Shown piece after piece: positions 11,393 through 22,439 of a stretch of DNA of 64,000 bases (position 1 is the stretch's first letter; each line of letters starts with the position of its first letter). Made by a program: the position numbers and the translations under genes. The notes under the pieces are model-generated. The model was given only the letters and a program-made list of their open reading frames with translations. It was not told where the DNA came from and did not search any database. This DNA is from Gambelia wislizenii (taxonomy: Eukaryota; Chordata; Lepidosauria; Squamata; Crotaphytidae): positions 107,785,116 to 107,849,115 of the forward strand of contig JAUMIR010000005.1 in NCBI GenBank assembly GCA_030847615.1. Direction: 5' to 3'.

Positions 11393-11530
11393 AGTTTTGG
11401 AGAGGCTGTTTTGTTTGTTTTTTTAAAAAAGCCAGCAGGAGGTTTTTGGAGGAGGAGGGTAAGAGGGGGCTCCTCCCGGCTGTCCCCTGGCTGTCTCCTT
11501 CGTCAGATTAAGGAAGCCAACACGGGGACC

Positions 11531-11568
11531 CTCTTGACCTCGGGGCCCCCTCTTGACCTCGGGGCCCC
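11531..11568. repeat. Perfect 19-bp tandem duplication
   Basis: CTCTTGACCTCGGGGCCCC occurs twice with no spacer (11531-11549 and 11550-11568). Confidence 0.9.
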
Positions 11569-11584
11569 CTGCCAATGCTGATTT

Positions 11585-12005
11585 GGCAGACAGGTTAAAC
11601 CAGCCCTGCTCAAAGGGACATCTGGTGGGAACACGGGAGAGGATTTTCCCAGTGGCTGCTGCCCTTAGGCTCTGGACCTCCCTTCTTGAAGAGGTTAGAT
11701 TGCCACCCTCCTTGCTATTTTTCTGCAGGCAGCCTTTTTGAAAAAAAAAAAATTCATCATGCCTTTGACTGCTCAAGGGCCTTGCAGAATTGTGCTGTAT
11801 GGTATATCTGTGTTTTATTTGTTCTTTTTATTAGTTATACTTTAATTGTCTTTAATTTAATAGGTAGTTTAATGATATTATTAACTTTTGTAACTAGTGT
11901 ATTTTTTTAGCTATGTTTCTTCTAACTGTTGTAAGCTTTCTTGAGGCCCAAATGGAAAAAAAGGTGGGATCATCATCATAATTATCATTATCACCACCAC
12001 CACTA
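11585..12005 (+). mobile_element. L2-like LINE 3' fragment
   Basis: A plus-strand frame reads GTRERIFPVAAALRLWTSL then LLEEVRLPPSL, which follows the L2 ORF2 C-terminal pattern (R.FSV.APRLWNSLP..VR.APSL). It is followed by a T-rich 3' UTR and the tail TTGTAAGCTTTCTTGAGGCC, then GATCATCATCATAATTATC simple repeat. It lacks RT and is truncated. Similar tails occur near 25975 and 46271. Confidence 0.65.
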
Positions 12006-12056
12006 AAACAGAGAATTCCAAGCTCATTATGTAAACTCATACTGCTCAGTCTTAGA

Positions 12057-12202
12057 CAATAAAGGCAAGAATCCTATGCACACTTTCCTAGGAGTAAGGG
12101 CCACTGGGTGCAGTAGATATATTTTGAGTAATCAAAATACATCTACTGCACTCAGTGGCCCTTACTCATAGGAAAGTGTACATAGAATTCTTGCCTTCAT
12201 TG
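12057..12202. mobile_element. Near-perfect 146-bp palindromic MITE
   Basis: The left half runs CAATAAAGGCAAGAATCC to TATATTTTGA and the right half is its reverse complement, ending in ATTCTTGCCTTCATTG. The arms are about 70 bp with few mismatches and the centre lies near 12130. It is non-coding. High arm identity suggests a young insertion or ongoing arm homogenisation. Confidence 0.7.
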
Positions 12203-12969
12203 TTCACAGTGATGCAAAGTTCCTTTAGGCAAGCTGCTTAAATGTAAACAAAATTTGAGAGCTCTGCAGGTCTTAAATGCTGCCCTTCTGGATTTTGAGT
12301 TTATAAACTTAGGACATGAAATATTCCTAAATGTTCAGTGAGAAAAAAGTCAAATGTGAAGTTGCAGAACAATTGGAAGTGCATTTTTGAAAGCTCATAA
12401 AAATGATCCATTCTCAACAAGTGCCTGTCAGCTGTTGGGGTGAAAGAAATTAAATGGGGCGAATCCACTGTTGAAGTTGCTACATTCTAAATGGCTTTTT
12501 GTGTAAGTGAAAGGTGTTGATAGAATTGTGATAGAGGCATAAATTTCACAGGGAGACTTTTTTGGCATGAAGTTCAGCAAACTTTTGCAGAGAATAAATT
12601 CTCCTCTGATTGATAAAATGGCGTGGTGCTGGAGTTTATATCCACAGTCACATTGGTGGGATTCATTTATCTCTTTGAAAGAGCAATGACTTTGCAGCTT
12701 GTTATAGATTTGTTTGTTTTGGTTTATTCTGACCATTTGGGGGAGAAAAATGAAGAAGTTATTCATCCGGCCTGTCTTGTCCCCCTGCTTCAAATGCTTT
12801 CTTTAATACTTAGACATCTGAAGTATATTTCTAAGTTAGTCGTGTTCATTGCTAGCCAACCGGCAGTCCAAGGGCCACAATACGCACCAAGGTGATGCTA
12901 CCTCATGTGGCTTTTCTAAGTTTCAATCAAGGTGTGCCAAAAAGGAGTTTTTTAAAAAAAAAGTTGGCT

Positions 12970-13345
12970 AAGAAATAGAATCTTACAGTTGGCCGGGATC
13001 TCAAGGGCCATCTAGTCCAACCCCTGCCAGAACAGGAATCCACAGCTAAAACACTCCTGAAATATAGACATCTACCCTCTGTTTAAAGACCTCCAAAGAA
13101 GGATAATCCACCACCCTCCAAGGCAGTCTATTCCATGGCTGAACACTTATTATTAGGATGTTCTTCCTAATGTTTAGGTGGAATATCTTTTCTTGTCATT
13201 TGAATCCATTGATTTGTATCCTACAGTCTGGAATAGCAAAGGAGAGGCAAGCTCACATCATAATCTACACAGCATCCAACCAAATAATTAAAGATGGCTA
13301 TTGTAACATCTCTTTTACCTAGGATAAACATACCCAGCCCTCTAA
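12970..13345 (-). mobile_element. CR1 LINE 3' fragment (older copy)
   Basis: It starts TAGAATCTTACAGTTGGC with GGGCCATCTAGTCCAACCCC, then the reverse complement of the CR1 ORF2 C-terminus and CTAATGTTTAGGTGGAATAT. It is more diverged than the other CR1 copies here and has no usable frame. Confidence 0.85.
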
Positions 13346-13524
13346 GCTATTACTCATAGATATATTCTACAATTTAACGCTACATGCATTTTGGAGGAGG
13401 TAGTGGAGGAGACTGGTATATCCGTACGCTCCCTGCATAATGATGAACTCTAATTTTCCAGAGGTCTACATTATATAGAGAGCCTATGTAGATAAAAAAC
13501 ATAGAAAGACTCCCTACTGCATAG

Positions 13525-13945
13525 GTCTTCTGTGGGTTCTTTCTGGGCAGTGAGGCTGTGTTCTGGAAGAGCTCATTCCTGATGCTTTGCCTGCGTCTGT
13601 GGCTGGCATCTTCAGAGAATGGTTGGGTAGGGGTGTGTGGGGTTTATATGCTGCGAGTCCCTGATGGAGAGGATATGTAAATTTGTGTATTTGAATGGCT
13701 AGTTCCTGGGGGGAGATATGCAAGGAGGATTAGTGTCTGTTTGGCTAATGGTCCATTGTCTGCTGGAAATCCCCCTGTCCCTGGGTGAAGTTCATTTACA
13801 TTTGTTGAGTTTTGATTTTGGTGTTTTCCAGGACTGGTAGCCAAACTTTGTTTACTTTAAGGGTTTCTTCTTTCCTGTTGAAGTTGTCCAGGGGCTTGTG
13901 GTTTTCCATAGCTTCCCTGTGCATTCTGACATGATATTTGTTGGC
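13525..13945 (-). mobile_element. Penelope-like element fragment, GIY-YIG C-terminal part and 3' region
   Basis: On the minus strand, from about 13940 downwards, the translation reads RMHREAMENHKPLDNFN, then RKEETLKVNKVWLPVLEN. This fits the C-terminal end of the GIY-YIG endonuclease module of Penelope-like elements (REA.E....NNFNR.E...L...W.PVL). The following 3' region contains GATGCCAGCCACAGACGCAG in reverse complement. A second, shorter copy is at 25150-25325. There is no RT here. Confidence 0.65.
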
Positions 13946-13980
13946 CTGGTCCAGAATTTGGCCTGGACAACTTCAACAGG
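13874..13980. repeat. 19-bp perfect inverted repeat at the Penelope fragment edge
   Basis: CCTGTTGAAGTTGTCCAGG (13874-13892) is repeated in exact reverse complement at 13962-13980, 69 bases away. The first arm is inside the Penelope-like coding region and the second lies outside it. Confidence 0.85.
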
Positions 13981-13984
13981 CACT

Positions 13985-15220
13985 TGGTAGGTAGAGGGGG
14001 AAATTTGGTAATTTGGTGAGCACCCTTAGCTCCTCCCCCTTTTGGAGGTGATGGGAGGAGCTAGAACTGCCTCTTTAGTTCCTGCGAACTGAGGGGTGGG
14101 GAAAGTGACCTCCTTTGGGGCTGGCCTGAGGAATAAACCCTATCTTTGAGTCCTATGACTTGGGAGATGGACTTTTGGATCAGCCTTCCAGATACAGACT
14201 GACTAGGGAGCAACCCAGCTTATGGGTTCTCCCTTGGGTTCAGGTGTTTTCACCAAAGGGAAGTGGGGGGGGGTTGGATTTGACCTCTTGCCCCAAAATT
14301 CCCACACTGGGTTGATCCCCCATTGCAGATCTCTCAGAAAAGGGTTAAATAGGTAATAACTACATAAAAGTGATCTGTTACAACCGAGCTTATATGTGTG
14401 GTCTCTTTATTGTGTCTGATCTCATTATTCCTGTGTCTACGATCAAATGATGCTAGACAGACCTAGTACCTTGATTTGTTCCTTTTATTTAGACATTTAG
14501 AAATAACCTTCCCATGATAAGACAAACTCAAAAAGATATAACACATCAAAAAGATAGAAATAGCAACAAGTACTCCATAGATGGCCAGAGTATGACATTG
14601 TACCTATACATTTCACAGTGATCAGGTGACATCAAAACCCAACAGGGTGGCACGTAGTCCTTTTTAGGTAATGATACTGAATGGGGTGCCTGCTGGCTTG
14701 CTTAACCAGCCTTGGCACTTTAAAGGCCTGCTCTGTGTGATGATTAAATGAAGTGACAACGTGCTTAGTAATCATATATGAAATCTGGGTGTAGATAGCG
14801 ACAAAACATACCTAACTGAAAGGAGAATCAGTCAGTTTCTTCAGTAATGAAAAGGCCTTAGCACTGGAAAACTGAAAATTAGAATTTCGCTTCCTGCATT
14901 TCTGTGTTCTTAGTGACACTGCATTATTCATTCTTTCTTTTTCTTTTTTAAAAGCCTGCTACTCCCTTTCCAACAAAAATATTTCACATAATAAATGGGC
15001 TGTATTTTCTTCACAAATCGATTATGCTGAAATAAAGTGAGAATTGCATCTATAAATGATGATGTTGTTAAACTTTGGCTTTTCATGATTTAGCAAGGTT
15101 ACCAAATAGCTAAAAGGAAAAGGAAATTAAATAAGTTGCCTCAAGTCAATTCTATTTGGGTTTTAATACTGAAGATATAGCTCCTTCAACTCATTTTCTT
15201 CATGAAATTGGCAGTTCTGA
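13985..15220. other. No recognisable gene or repeat
   Basis: 14000-14390 is more G-rich than its surroundings but carries no motif I can place. The rest is AT-rich. Confidence 0.3.
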
Positions 15221-15221
15221 G

Positions 15222-15222
<1 letters not shown>

Positions 15223-15257
<35 letters not shown>
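15223..15257. repeat. (TTA)n microsatellite
   Basis: About 11 uninterrupted ATT/TTA units. Confidence 0.95.
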
Positions 15258-15260
<3 letters not shown>

Positions 15261-15336
15261 GGATGATTATTGTTTTAAATGTCTTAGGTCCATAGTACTT
15301 TCCCACATATATGTCAAGGAAATGGATGACCTCAGT

Positions 15337-15339
<3 letters not shown>

Positions 15340-15370
<31 letters not shown>
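15340..15370. repeat. (GA)n microsatellite
   Basis: About 15 GA units. Confidence 0.95.
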
Positions 15371-15373
<3 letters not shown>

Positions 15374-15784
15374 ATGCACAAATGCTTACTTCAAAATATA
15401 ATGAACAATCTAGAATAAGGTCATTCTTATTCCTTCATAATTTGCTTTTTAAAGACGCTGAGTGCTTGTTTTGCTTATGTGAGCTTGCAATTTATCATTC
15501 CTTTACTCTAGGGGAATCCCATTAAAAGAAATGTATTATTCGGGAAGAATTGGGTTGTTGATTTCAGCATATGAAGCCCTCAGAAATTGGTTGATGGTTT
15601 CCTCCCAATCTGACAGAAATTTTAATGGAGCGACTGAGGCTGCATGAATCAGAGCCCTTTCAAAAGCCTGCTTATAAGCCACTTCACAAACAATGAACTG
15701 ATGTGATTTTGAATTTTTGTGTGCACATTTTGGGTGTACTATATGGATCAGGCTGGTGAATTATATTCTGTCCATGCAGCTTTT

Positions 15785-15955
15785 CATTCACCTCCAAAAC
15801 TTTAATTGCCATAGCAACACCATATGAAATCCTATAGTCTGGTAAGGCACTAGAGCTCTCTCGCTTAGAATTCTAAATGCCCCTCCTAAAGCTGCAGATC
15901 CCAGAATTCACTGGATGATGCCATGGGTGTTAAAGAGGAATAATAGTGCTGCAAA
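15785..15955. mobile_element. Palindromic MITE family B, degenerate copy
   Basis: The left arm has CTTTAATTGCCATAGCAACA and CATATGAAATCCTATAG; the right arm has GCTGCAGATCCCAGAATTC and GATGATGCCATGGGTGTTAA. The same arms appear better preserved at 38155-38377 and 22090-22295. It is non-coding. Confidence 0.5.
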
Positions 15956-16239
15956 TATGAAGTGGGGATGGGTCACAGCCATGATGGACAGGACACTTAA
16001 TTTATTTCTTATGTTATTATGATAAAACTTGATGACAAGTGCATCCAATTTAATAATATGCTCCATGTGACTACCCAAAGTTAAGCTTTTCACTGATGTC
16101 ATTGAAAAATCCAAGTTGACAGACAATACCATCATTATTTATCTATAGTCATTCATCCCTAAAAAGATACTTTGTGTGGAATGTGTGGGTAGGAAAAGCC
16201 AGAGACCTGTGTAAAGTTTTAAGATCTCTCTGAGATTCT

Positions 16240-16316
16240 GTGTGTATATGTGTGCATGTATATACACATACATGTGCATGCACACACACATACAGGCATA
16301 CCTGTATACAGGCATA
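16240..16316. repeat. TG/CA-rich low-complexity tract
   Basis: Interrupted TG, TA and CA dinucleotides form imperfect palindromes (for example TGTGCATGTATATACACATA) directly before the TAA microsatellite. Confidence 0.75.
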
Positions 16317-16317
16317 C

Positions 16318-16318
16318 A

Positions 16319-16352
<34 letters not shown>
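16318..16352. repeat. (TAA)n microsatellite
   Basis: About 11 TAA units. Confidence 0.95.
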
Positions 16353-16354
<2 letters not shown>

Positions 16355-16499
16355 CTCAGTTAACAAAGCCTCTGACAAAGAAGGTCCTTTTTGCAAAATC
16401 TTGTTACAGAAACTAAGCCCAGCCCACCCATCCTCTTTTCTTGTATTCTCTCTAGCTGGAAGTTTTTGGGTCCCCCCCCCCACAGCATTGGCCTTTGGA

Positions 16500-18196
16500 G
16501 GGTGGTGAAGAAGGGCTAAAGTATTTCAGTATGGGTTGCAACAGCATGTCTGCAGTAAACAATGCAATAAAGCTTGTCCTAGGAAAGAATGGGATTTTAA
16601 TCTTGGTGCTCCTACTGTAGCTCTGTGGGCTTATGTACAATAGGCAAGGTAAACAGCTGCCTCCAGAATCCTTTACTGAGCATGTGTGAAGAGCAAAACA
16701 GAAAGAAAAGGGTGAAGTAGATTAGCCTGCCTCACCAGCTACCCTGGCATGTTGAAAAAGCATAAATCTATAAGTTCTGCCACCGAAATCAGAAACATAA
16801 GAAAAGTGGAGGCTGCTAAAAGGGAAAAAAAATAATAATCCCATGATATATTTTGGAAAAAGCTTTCAAGAGATATCTAGAAGAATCAAAATATTTTTAT
16901 TTATTTATGCATGGCTTACCTGGGTTGCTTGTTTTATTTCTCATGTGCACATCATCAGTTCTGAATGAAAAGTTTGCTGAAACATGAACTGCTCTTCTTT
17001 TTCGTGGTGTAAGAACACATCCCTATCCTCCTTATGTTATTTCTGCCTCTGGTACCAAAGTTTCTGTTAAAGAAGTAAAGCCCAGGAGCACATCTACTTT
17101 GTTAAAGGAGATATACCTGTATATATTCCCAGGAATACACAGCAGGGCATTAAGGGGTATGCAAACTTTTTTTAGTAATGGTGGAATAATGAACAAAGAA
17201 TGCAGGAGGTTGAGAAGCAGGAGCATGCATGTGAGAAAGAGAAGAGACAAGAGCTGAGGACGGGGTGGGGTGAGTGGGATGGAGCCAGTGAAACTCACAC
17301 TGCACTGCAGGTGGGTTATGTGAAGATCTAAAGAAGAACTGATAGGGGAGGGAACTATCTTAAATACTACAGCCTGCCTCCTACCAGTTCAGGCTGGCAC
17401 TGCATGCTATGCCTCCAAAAGCACTCTGGCCTTAGTTCTTTGAGGTCATCAAAATGCTCCCTCTCCATCAACTTCACATTGAGGTGCCTACACAAGAGTA
17501 CATTCTGAAAGTTGTCCAGTAAAAGTAGTATACCCAATCTCTGAAGAAGGATAAAGAGGAAAAATATAACAATTAAGAATTACTCATTACATAGGTAAAA
17601 GTAATGATGTTACTTGTATAGAAAACCTCATGAAGACCTTGTTATCCCTAAAACTATCATATTGAGGGTATCATTACTACTTTCAACATGCTACTTCCAA
17701 TCTCTGGTTAAGTGTGCACTTAAATCTTTTTCACAGAATTCCAACGAGACATGAAGTACAAACCTATATGTGTCTGTTCAGAAAGAAGTTCTGCTAAGAA
17801 AAATTCATAATCCATAGTATGAATTTTACTAGGGCAACCAAAGGTATTAGACTCCCAGGGGTAATAAAAAGTAGGACAGACAAAAATATTTATTCTGATA
17901 CTTTTCAGAAATCCATAAGTCTTAATGTCCTGAAGGGGAAAAAAATTAGAAGTAATATTATGCTTGAGCACAATGTGGAACTGTAGCATGATTTTAACAC
18001 AGAGATTTTCAAAATATGAAATGAAAAAGAAGCCAACATTTAGACAAATCTTTGTAATCCAGTTACACAAGTGTGAAGGATTATCTCATCCTTGTTTTAT
18101 TTTTAAGTCTTATGATTTATTATCTTTTTTTATTATCATTTCTGATGTGTAGAAAACTGAGCCTTCAGAGTTAGGAATTCTGAGAAAGCAGGACTT

Positions 18197-18198
<2 letters not shown>
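16500..18198. other. No recognisable gene or repeat
   Basis: AT-rich. Minus-strand frames of 88 aa (17032-17298) and 116 aa (17720-18070) have no recognisable motif. Confidence 0.35.

Positions 18199-18234
<36 letters not shown>
18199..18234. repeat. (CT)n microsatellite
   Basis: About 18 uninterrupted CT units. Confidence 0.95.
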
Positions 18235-18237
<3 letters not shown>

Positions 18238-18681
18238 AAGGTACATTTGGGAAAAGAGCAAACATCTTTTAAATAAAACCAATTTTCAGATTTATTTTAA
18301 CTCTTGACTTCCACAAATAGACCGATTGCATTTTTTTTTTACTTCTTTCAACCACTTCTCACACTTTTTTTTTTAAAAAAAATGTCCTGCTGGTATTAGT
18401 AAATGTCAGTGCACAGTTTTAAACCCATGTCAAAATGGAACTTGTCTGGAAATAAATGTCAGCAGCACAGTATGAATCCTGCTGTGTCTATAATAACCCA
18501 AATGGACTGGGTTGTTAGTTTTATAGTGGATCTTCTTAGCCACACAGTAGGTTTTGACTGTAAGTAAAATGAAGTTACACCACCTGTGTTTCGGACACAA
18601 AATGACAGCGAAAGAAAATGTATGTAGGAAGGAGAAGCTCACTTCAGCTAGTCAAGTTCTACTTGCTGTAATAATAGAATA

Positions 18682-18907
18682 CATTGGGCCCTCAGTATCT
18701 GCTGGGGTTTGGTGCTAGAATCCCTCCCCCATGGATACCAAAAATCTGTGTAGGCTCAAGTCACATTTTATACAATGGCATAGTAAAATGGTGTCCGTTT
18801 TATAAAATGGCAGACCATAAGTTTTTTTTATTCCCCCCCCCAATATTTTCAAGCTGTAGTTGGTTGAATCTGTAGGGGCATAACCCATGGATACAGAGGG
18901 CTGACTG
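18682..18907. mobile_element. Tigger-like MITE
   Basis: TA flanks at 18680-18681 and 18908-18909. The left end is CATTGGGCCCTCAGTATCTG and the right end is GGATACAGAGGGCTGACTG, inverted copies of the Tigger-type CAGTCAGCCCTCTGTATCC. No transposase is encoded. Confidence 0.75.
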
Positions 18908-18924
18908 TATAGAAAAAAACATTT

Positions 18925-19148
18925 AGCAATAGCAATCACATTGATATTTATATACCGCTTATCAGTGCCAAAGCACTCTCTAAGCTGTTTTACAATGTGT
19001 TAGCTAATTGCTCCCAACAAGCTGGGTACTCATTTTACCGATCTACAGAAGGATGGAAGGATGATTCAACTTTGGAGCCCTCTGGGATCGAACTCATAAA
19101 GTTGTTGCTTGCTGTCCTGGCATTTAACCACTGTGCCACCAGGACCCC
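18925..19148 (-). mobile_element. tRNA-derived SINE (second family)
   Basis: On the minus strand the head reads GGTGGCACAGTGGTTAAATG (A-box-like) and continues to GAGTTCGATCCC (B-box). The body includes CCAAGCTTG-type GTTGGGAGCAATTAGCTAAC and the tail has a TATATAAATATCAATG stretch. Copies at 21873-22083 (head replaced) and 50355-50590 share the whole layout. It is a pol III-type short retroposon, distinct from the Sauria SINEs in head and tail. Confidence 0.7.
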
Positions 19149-19149
19149 T

Positions 19150-19760
19150 ATTTAATAATAATAATAATAATAATAATAATATTTCTATACCGCCCTTTGG
19201 TAACCCAATCAGGGCAGTTAACAACATTAAAACACCATACAAAGTAAAACAGTATACTCCCCTCCCCCCTTAAAAAGTTATTAAATCAATTTACAAATTA
19301 AAACAATTAAAACACTTAATAAAACACACACCTACATTTAGTAATAACAGTAGATCCACCAGCGATATTCAGTTCTGTTAACAAAGAAGGCTGTGGGGAC
19401 TCTCCTGAAGGGGGGGGGTTCCCGAGGCCGGGATAATCTATTCTGGAAAGGCCTGCCGGAAGAGATCCATCTTGACAGCCTTTTTGAAGCTGTCCGAAGA
19501 TGTCAATTGCGGGTCTCATCTGGTAGGCCGTTCCATCGTCTGGGGGGCGACAACAGAAAAAGTCCTCTGGGAGGTAGCTGAAAGCCTTGACTTTTGAGAC
19601 TGCAGCAAATTCCTCCCAGAGGACCGGAGTGCACGGGGAGGATTATAGGGAGGAGACAGTCCCTGAGATAGCTTGGGGACTACCAAGCCATTTAGGGCTT
19701 TAAAGGTGATAACCAACACCTTGAAAAGAATGTAATGTACTACTATTAAATATGGCACAC
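19150..19760 (-). mobile_element. L2-like LINE 3' fragment
   Basis: The 3' end is at the left, marked by a TAA microsatellite (19153-19181) and TATACCGCCCTTTGGTAACC. Further right the minus strand encodes the L2 ORF2 C-terminus: FKVLVITFKALNGL, PKLSQGLSPPYNPPRALRSS and TFSVVAPQTMERP in one 80-aa frame (19516-19758). This matches the family pattern YK.LL.TYKALNG..P.YL..LL and RSS...L. RT is missing. A related tail lies at 56003-56345. Confidence 0.72.
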
Positions 19761-20494
19761 TATTGGCAGACTATATAGACTGAATTGTGTATTAATATCC
19801 AGTTCTCACTCATGATACAACCCAAATTAGTGATTAGCCAGTTCCACTCCATCCCATACTTTTGTAATCCTCAAATTACAAAAGCTTCCAGAATTCCCTA
19901 GCACATATGTAGCTTCAGTCTTCTGCCCAAAATTACAGCAAGTTCTGATTTAGATTCAGATTTTTTTTAAAAAAAAATATTGGAATTTGAACCAAGATGC
20001 CCCTACCCCTTCACACTCTACATGATTAGCATAACTAAGCAGCCAAGCTTCTTTGAAGGTTTGCCTTAACCCATTAGTCACCACACCAAATAAATTTCCC
20101 AATTGCACATTCACAGAATGATTTTATTTTAATCATTTTAGTTATCTTTTCTCAAAGGGAGTGAAGTGAACCTTCTTTCCCCTATAACTCTAGGAGAAAT
20201 TAGAAGACCAGGTCTGGTGAACTAAGAATCCAACTTTATTTAGGGAAACAAATGCATTTCTGTCTCCCACCCTGACAGAGCAGAATCTAGAGAGAATGGG
20301 AGCCCTGAACTCATACACTCTGATACAGTTTGTCAAGGTTGCCAAGTCACTATGGCAAAGCACATGTGCTAGAAAAATTCCACGAAAGTTAAAAAAAAAT
20401 AAATCAATAGAATTGGCATCAGTTGGTCATATACAGCCCTGGGTAAAGTAACAACCATTCTTCCAGCCCTTGCTACATAATCCTTTTCCCAGTT

Positions 20495-20740
20495 CCTTGG
20501 CACTGCGTGTGCCTTCAAGTCATTTCTGACTTATAGAGACATTAAAGCAGACCTATCATGGGGTTTTGTTGGCAAGGTTTGTTCAGAGAGTGTTTGCCTT
20601 TGCATTCCTCTGAGGTTGAGAGTGTGTGACTAGCCCAACATCACCCAGTGTTTTTCTGTGGCTGAGCAGGGGTTCAAATCCTGGTCTCCACAGTCATAGT
20701 CCAATGCTCAAATCACTATACCATGCTGGCTCTCATCACA
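20495..20740 (-). mobile_element. Sauria-type SINE
   Basis: The BovB-like tail is on the left (GTGCCTTCAAGTCATTTCTG, CCTATCATGGGGTTTTG) and the tRNA-like head on the right (GGTTCAAATCCTGGTCTCC, then CACTATACCATGCTGGCTC). Confidence 0.85.
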
Positions 20741-21008
20741 CTTGGCATCACAGGGAACAAAATATACTATGTAACCTTCACAGAGACAGCTTGTTCTTTT
20801 GGAAGAATTTCCCAAGGACCAGGATACACAAATTGAAGAGATGTTAGGCCATGTTACCTTCCCCTTCATATTTTCCCCCTTTTCATTTCAAAGAACAGAA
20901 ACCTAGTCCACCTCTGTTTACTCATTTCAGTTATCATCAAAAGTTTGATGCGTTAAGGATTTTTGGTTCTGGAAAACTGTGTTTCAATTTGGCTGATATT
21001 AATTGGTT

Positions 21009-21050
21009 ATATGTGTGTGTGTGTGCGCACGTGCACACGCACACATACAC
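21009..21050. repeat. Alternating purine-pyrimidine palindrome
   Basis: A run of TG repeats passes through GCGCACGTGCACACGC into CA repeats. It is nearly self-complementary and alternates purine and pyrimidine almost throughout. Confidence 0.8.
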
Positions 21051-21872
21051 AACTGAGGCATATATTATTCACATATAGCACCTCTGCAATTATGAAGCAT
21101 ATAATAAGCCATTTTATCAAAATTTTAATGGCATCACACACCAGACCCCTCTAGTCAGGTAACCAGTCAAACTAGTTTTCTGCAGAATGTCTCTTAATAG
21201 CCTCTTTGGCCTTTTGGACTACCTCTTCTTTTATATCAACATTGGTCTCTACTGTGTGTGTGGGGTGGGGGGAATGATATTTACAAATATGCAACATTTA
21301 GATCCTACTAATCTACAGACACCACCTCCGTTGAGGCTAATATATAATACAGACTCATTTTATTGTGTAAGGTGACCTATATATTCAAGCACAAATTTAG
21401 ATCTGGGATTATAGCAGAGCCATAGTAACTAGAGAAGGAATAAGAACCAGTTTTTTGTCCCTGTGTCATCCCTGCTCCAAATGCACCACTACATTTGCAG
21501 TTGAAAACCTGCCCCAAATGTAACTTGGAAGTGCCTGAAAGTCTGCTTCCTATTGCACTGTCTGTATTTTGGGATAATTATCTCTGGGGGTGGGTTCTTT
21601 TTAGTTTAGGGTGGGGTAGAAGGGTGTATTAATTGGGAAATTGCCATATTTTAATGCAGTTCTGAGATGTTTTAGACCCTTTCTGTGTGTTTCCCACCTC
21701 ACTGGAAATAGGAAAAAAAAGTGGGGGAGGTACATTCAGTTGCCTAGAGGTGTGGGAGTGGATGTGGGGGACTGCAAAAAGGGGTTTGGAGGCCTTGGTA
21801 ACCTTAGAGGATGAACTTTCCACAACTCTGCCATTGTAGACCTTAATCACTTTCAGTTGAATCCAGATTTTA
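21051..21872. other. No recognisable gene or repeat
   Basis: AT-rich sequence with no supported feature. Confidence 0.3.
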
Positions 21873-22083
21873 TTTTATTTTATATTTATTTATTTATTTA
21901 TACCCCGCTCTTCAGCCACAAGGCTATCAGAGCGGCTTACAAATTGTTTTAAGCAATAGCTATTTACACATCTACACTGCATTAAACAGTTTCCAACATG
22001 TGTTAGCTAATTGCCCCCACAAGCTGGGTACTCATTTTACCGACCTACGAAAGGATGGAAGGCTGAGTGAACCTTGGAGCCCG
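21873..22083 (-). mobile_element. tRNA-derived SINE (second family), head lost
   Basis: The body matches 18925-19148 (AACAAGCTGGG-type ACAAGCTGGGTACTCATTTT, GAAAGGATGGAAGGCTGAGT, CCTTGGAGCCC). The tRNA-like head is replaced abruptly at about 22084 by family B MITE sequence. Confidence 0.6.
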
Positions 22084-22089
22084 CTGTAT

Positions 22090-22295
22090 TTTAGTGGTTG
22101 CAGTGGGCACTTTGATGCAGCTTTAACTGCCATGGCAACATCCTATGGAATCCTGGGATTTGCAGTTTCAGCAGAGGTGTTTAGAATTCTCAACCTGAGG
22201 GCTCTAGTTTCTCATCAAACTACAAGATCCAGGATTCCATAGGATGCAGCCATGACAGTTAGAGTCGAGTCACACTGCTATAATTTTTAGTCTGA
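22090..22295. mobile_element. Palindromic MITE family B
   Basis: Left arm CTTTAACTGCCATGGCAACA and CCTATGGAATCCTGGGATTT; right arm AAGATCCAGGATTCCATAGG and GCCATGACAGTTAGAG. It is a foldback element without coding capacity. Confidence 0.6.
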
Positions 22296-22439
22296 GAGAA
22301 CCCCAGGAGTAGCAATTGACCTATCTAATAAGCTGCAAACCTCCTTTGTATTTGTAAAAGCCAACCCTGTTTTTCCAAACTAGAAGTAGACATTCAGCCC
22401 GAGAAGAGTCTCAGGGATAGAAAACCACCAGTGTCGCTG

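Noticed and set aside
11049..11581. Open frames of 125 and 136 aa rich in Lys/Gly/Phe
   Set aside because: They are produced by the GGAA and TTTCTC microsatellites.
16139..16508. Open frames of 88-114 aa with poly-isoleucine
   Set aside because: The isoleucine run is the TAA microsatellite, present as frames on both strands.
18925..19148. Functional tRNA gene
   Set aside because: The A- and B-box-like sequences belong to SINE heads. No cloverleaf with intact acceptor stem is present, and the same head recurs with an identical body elsewhere.
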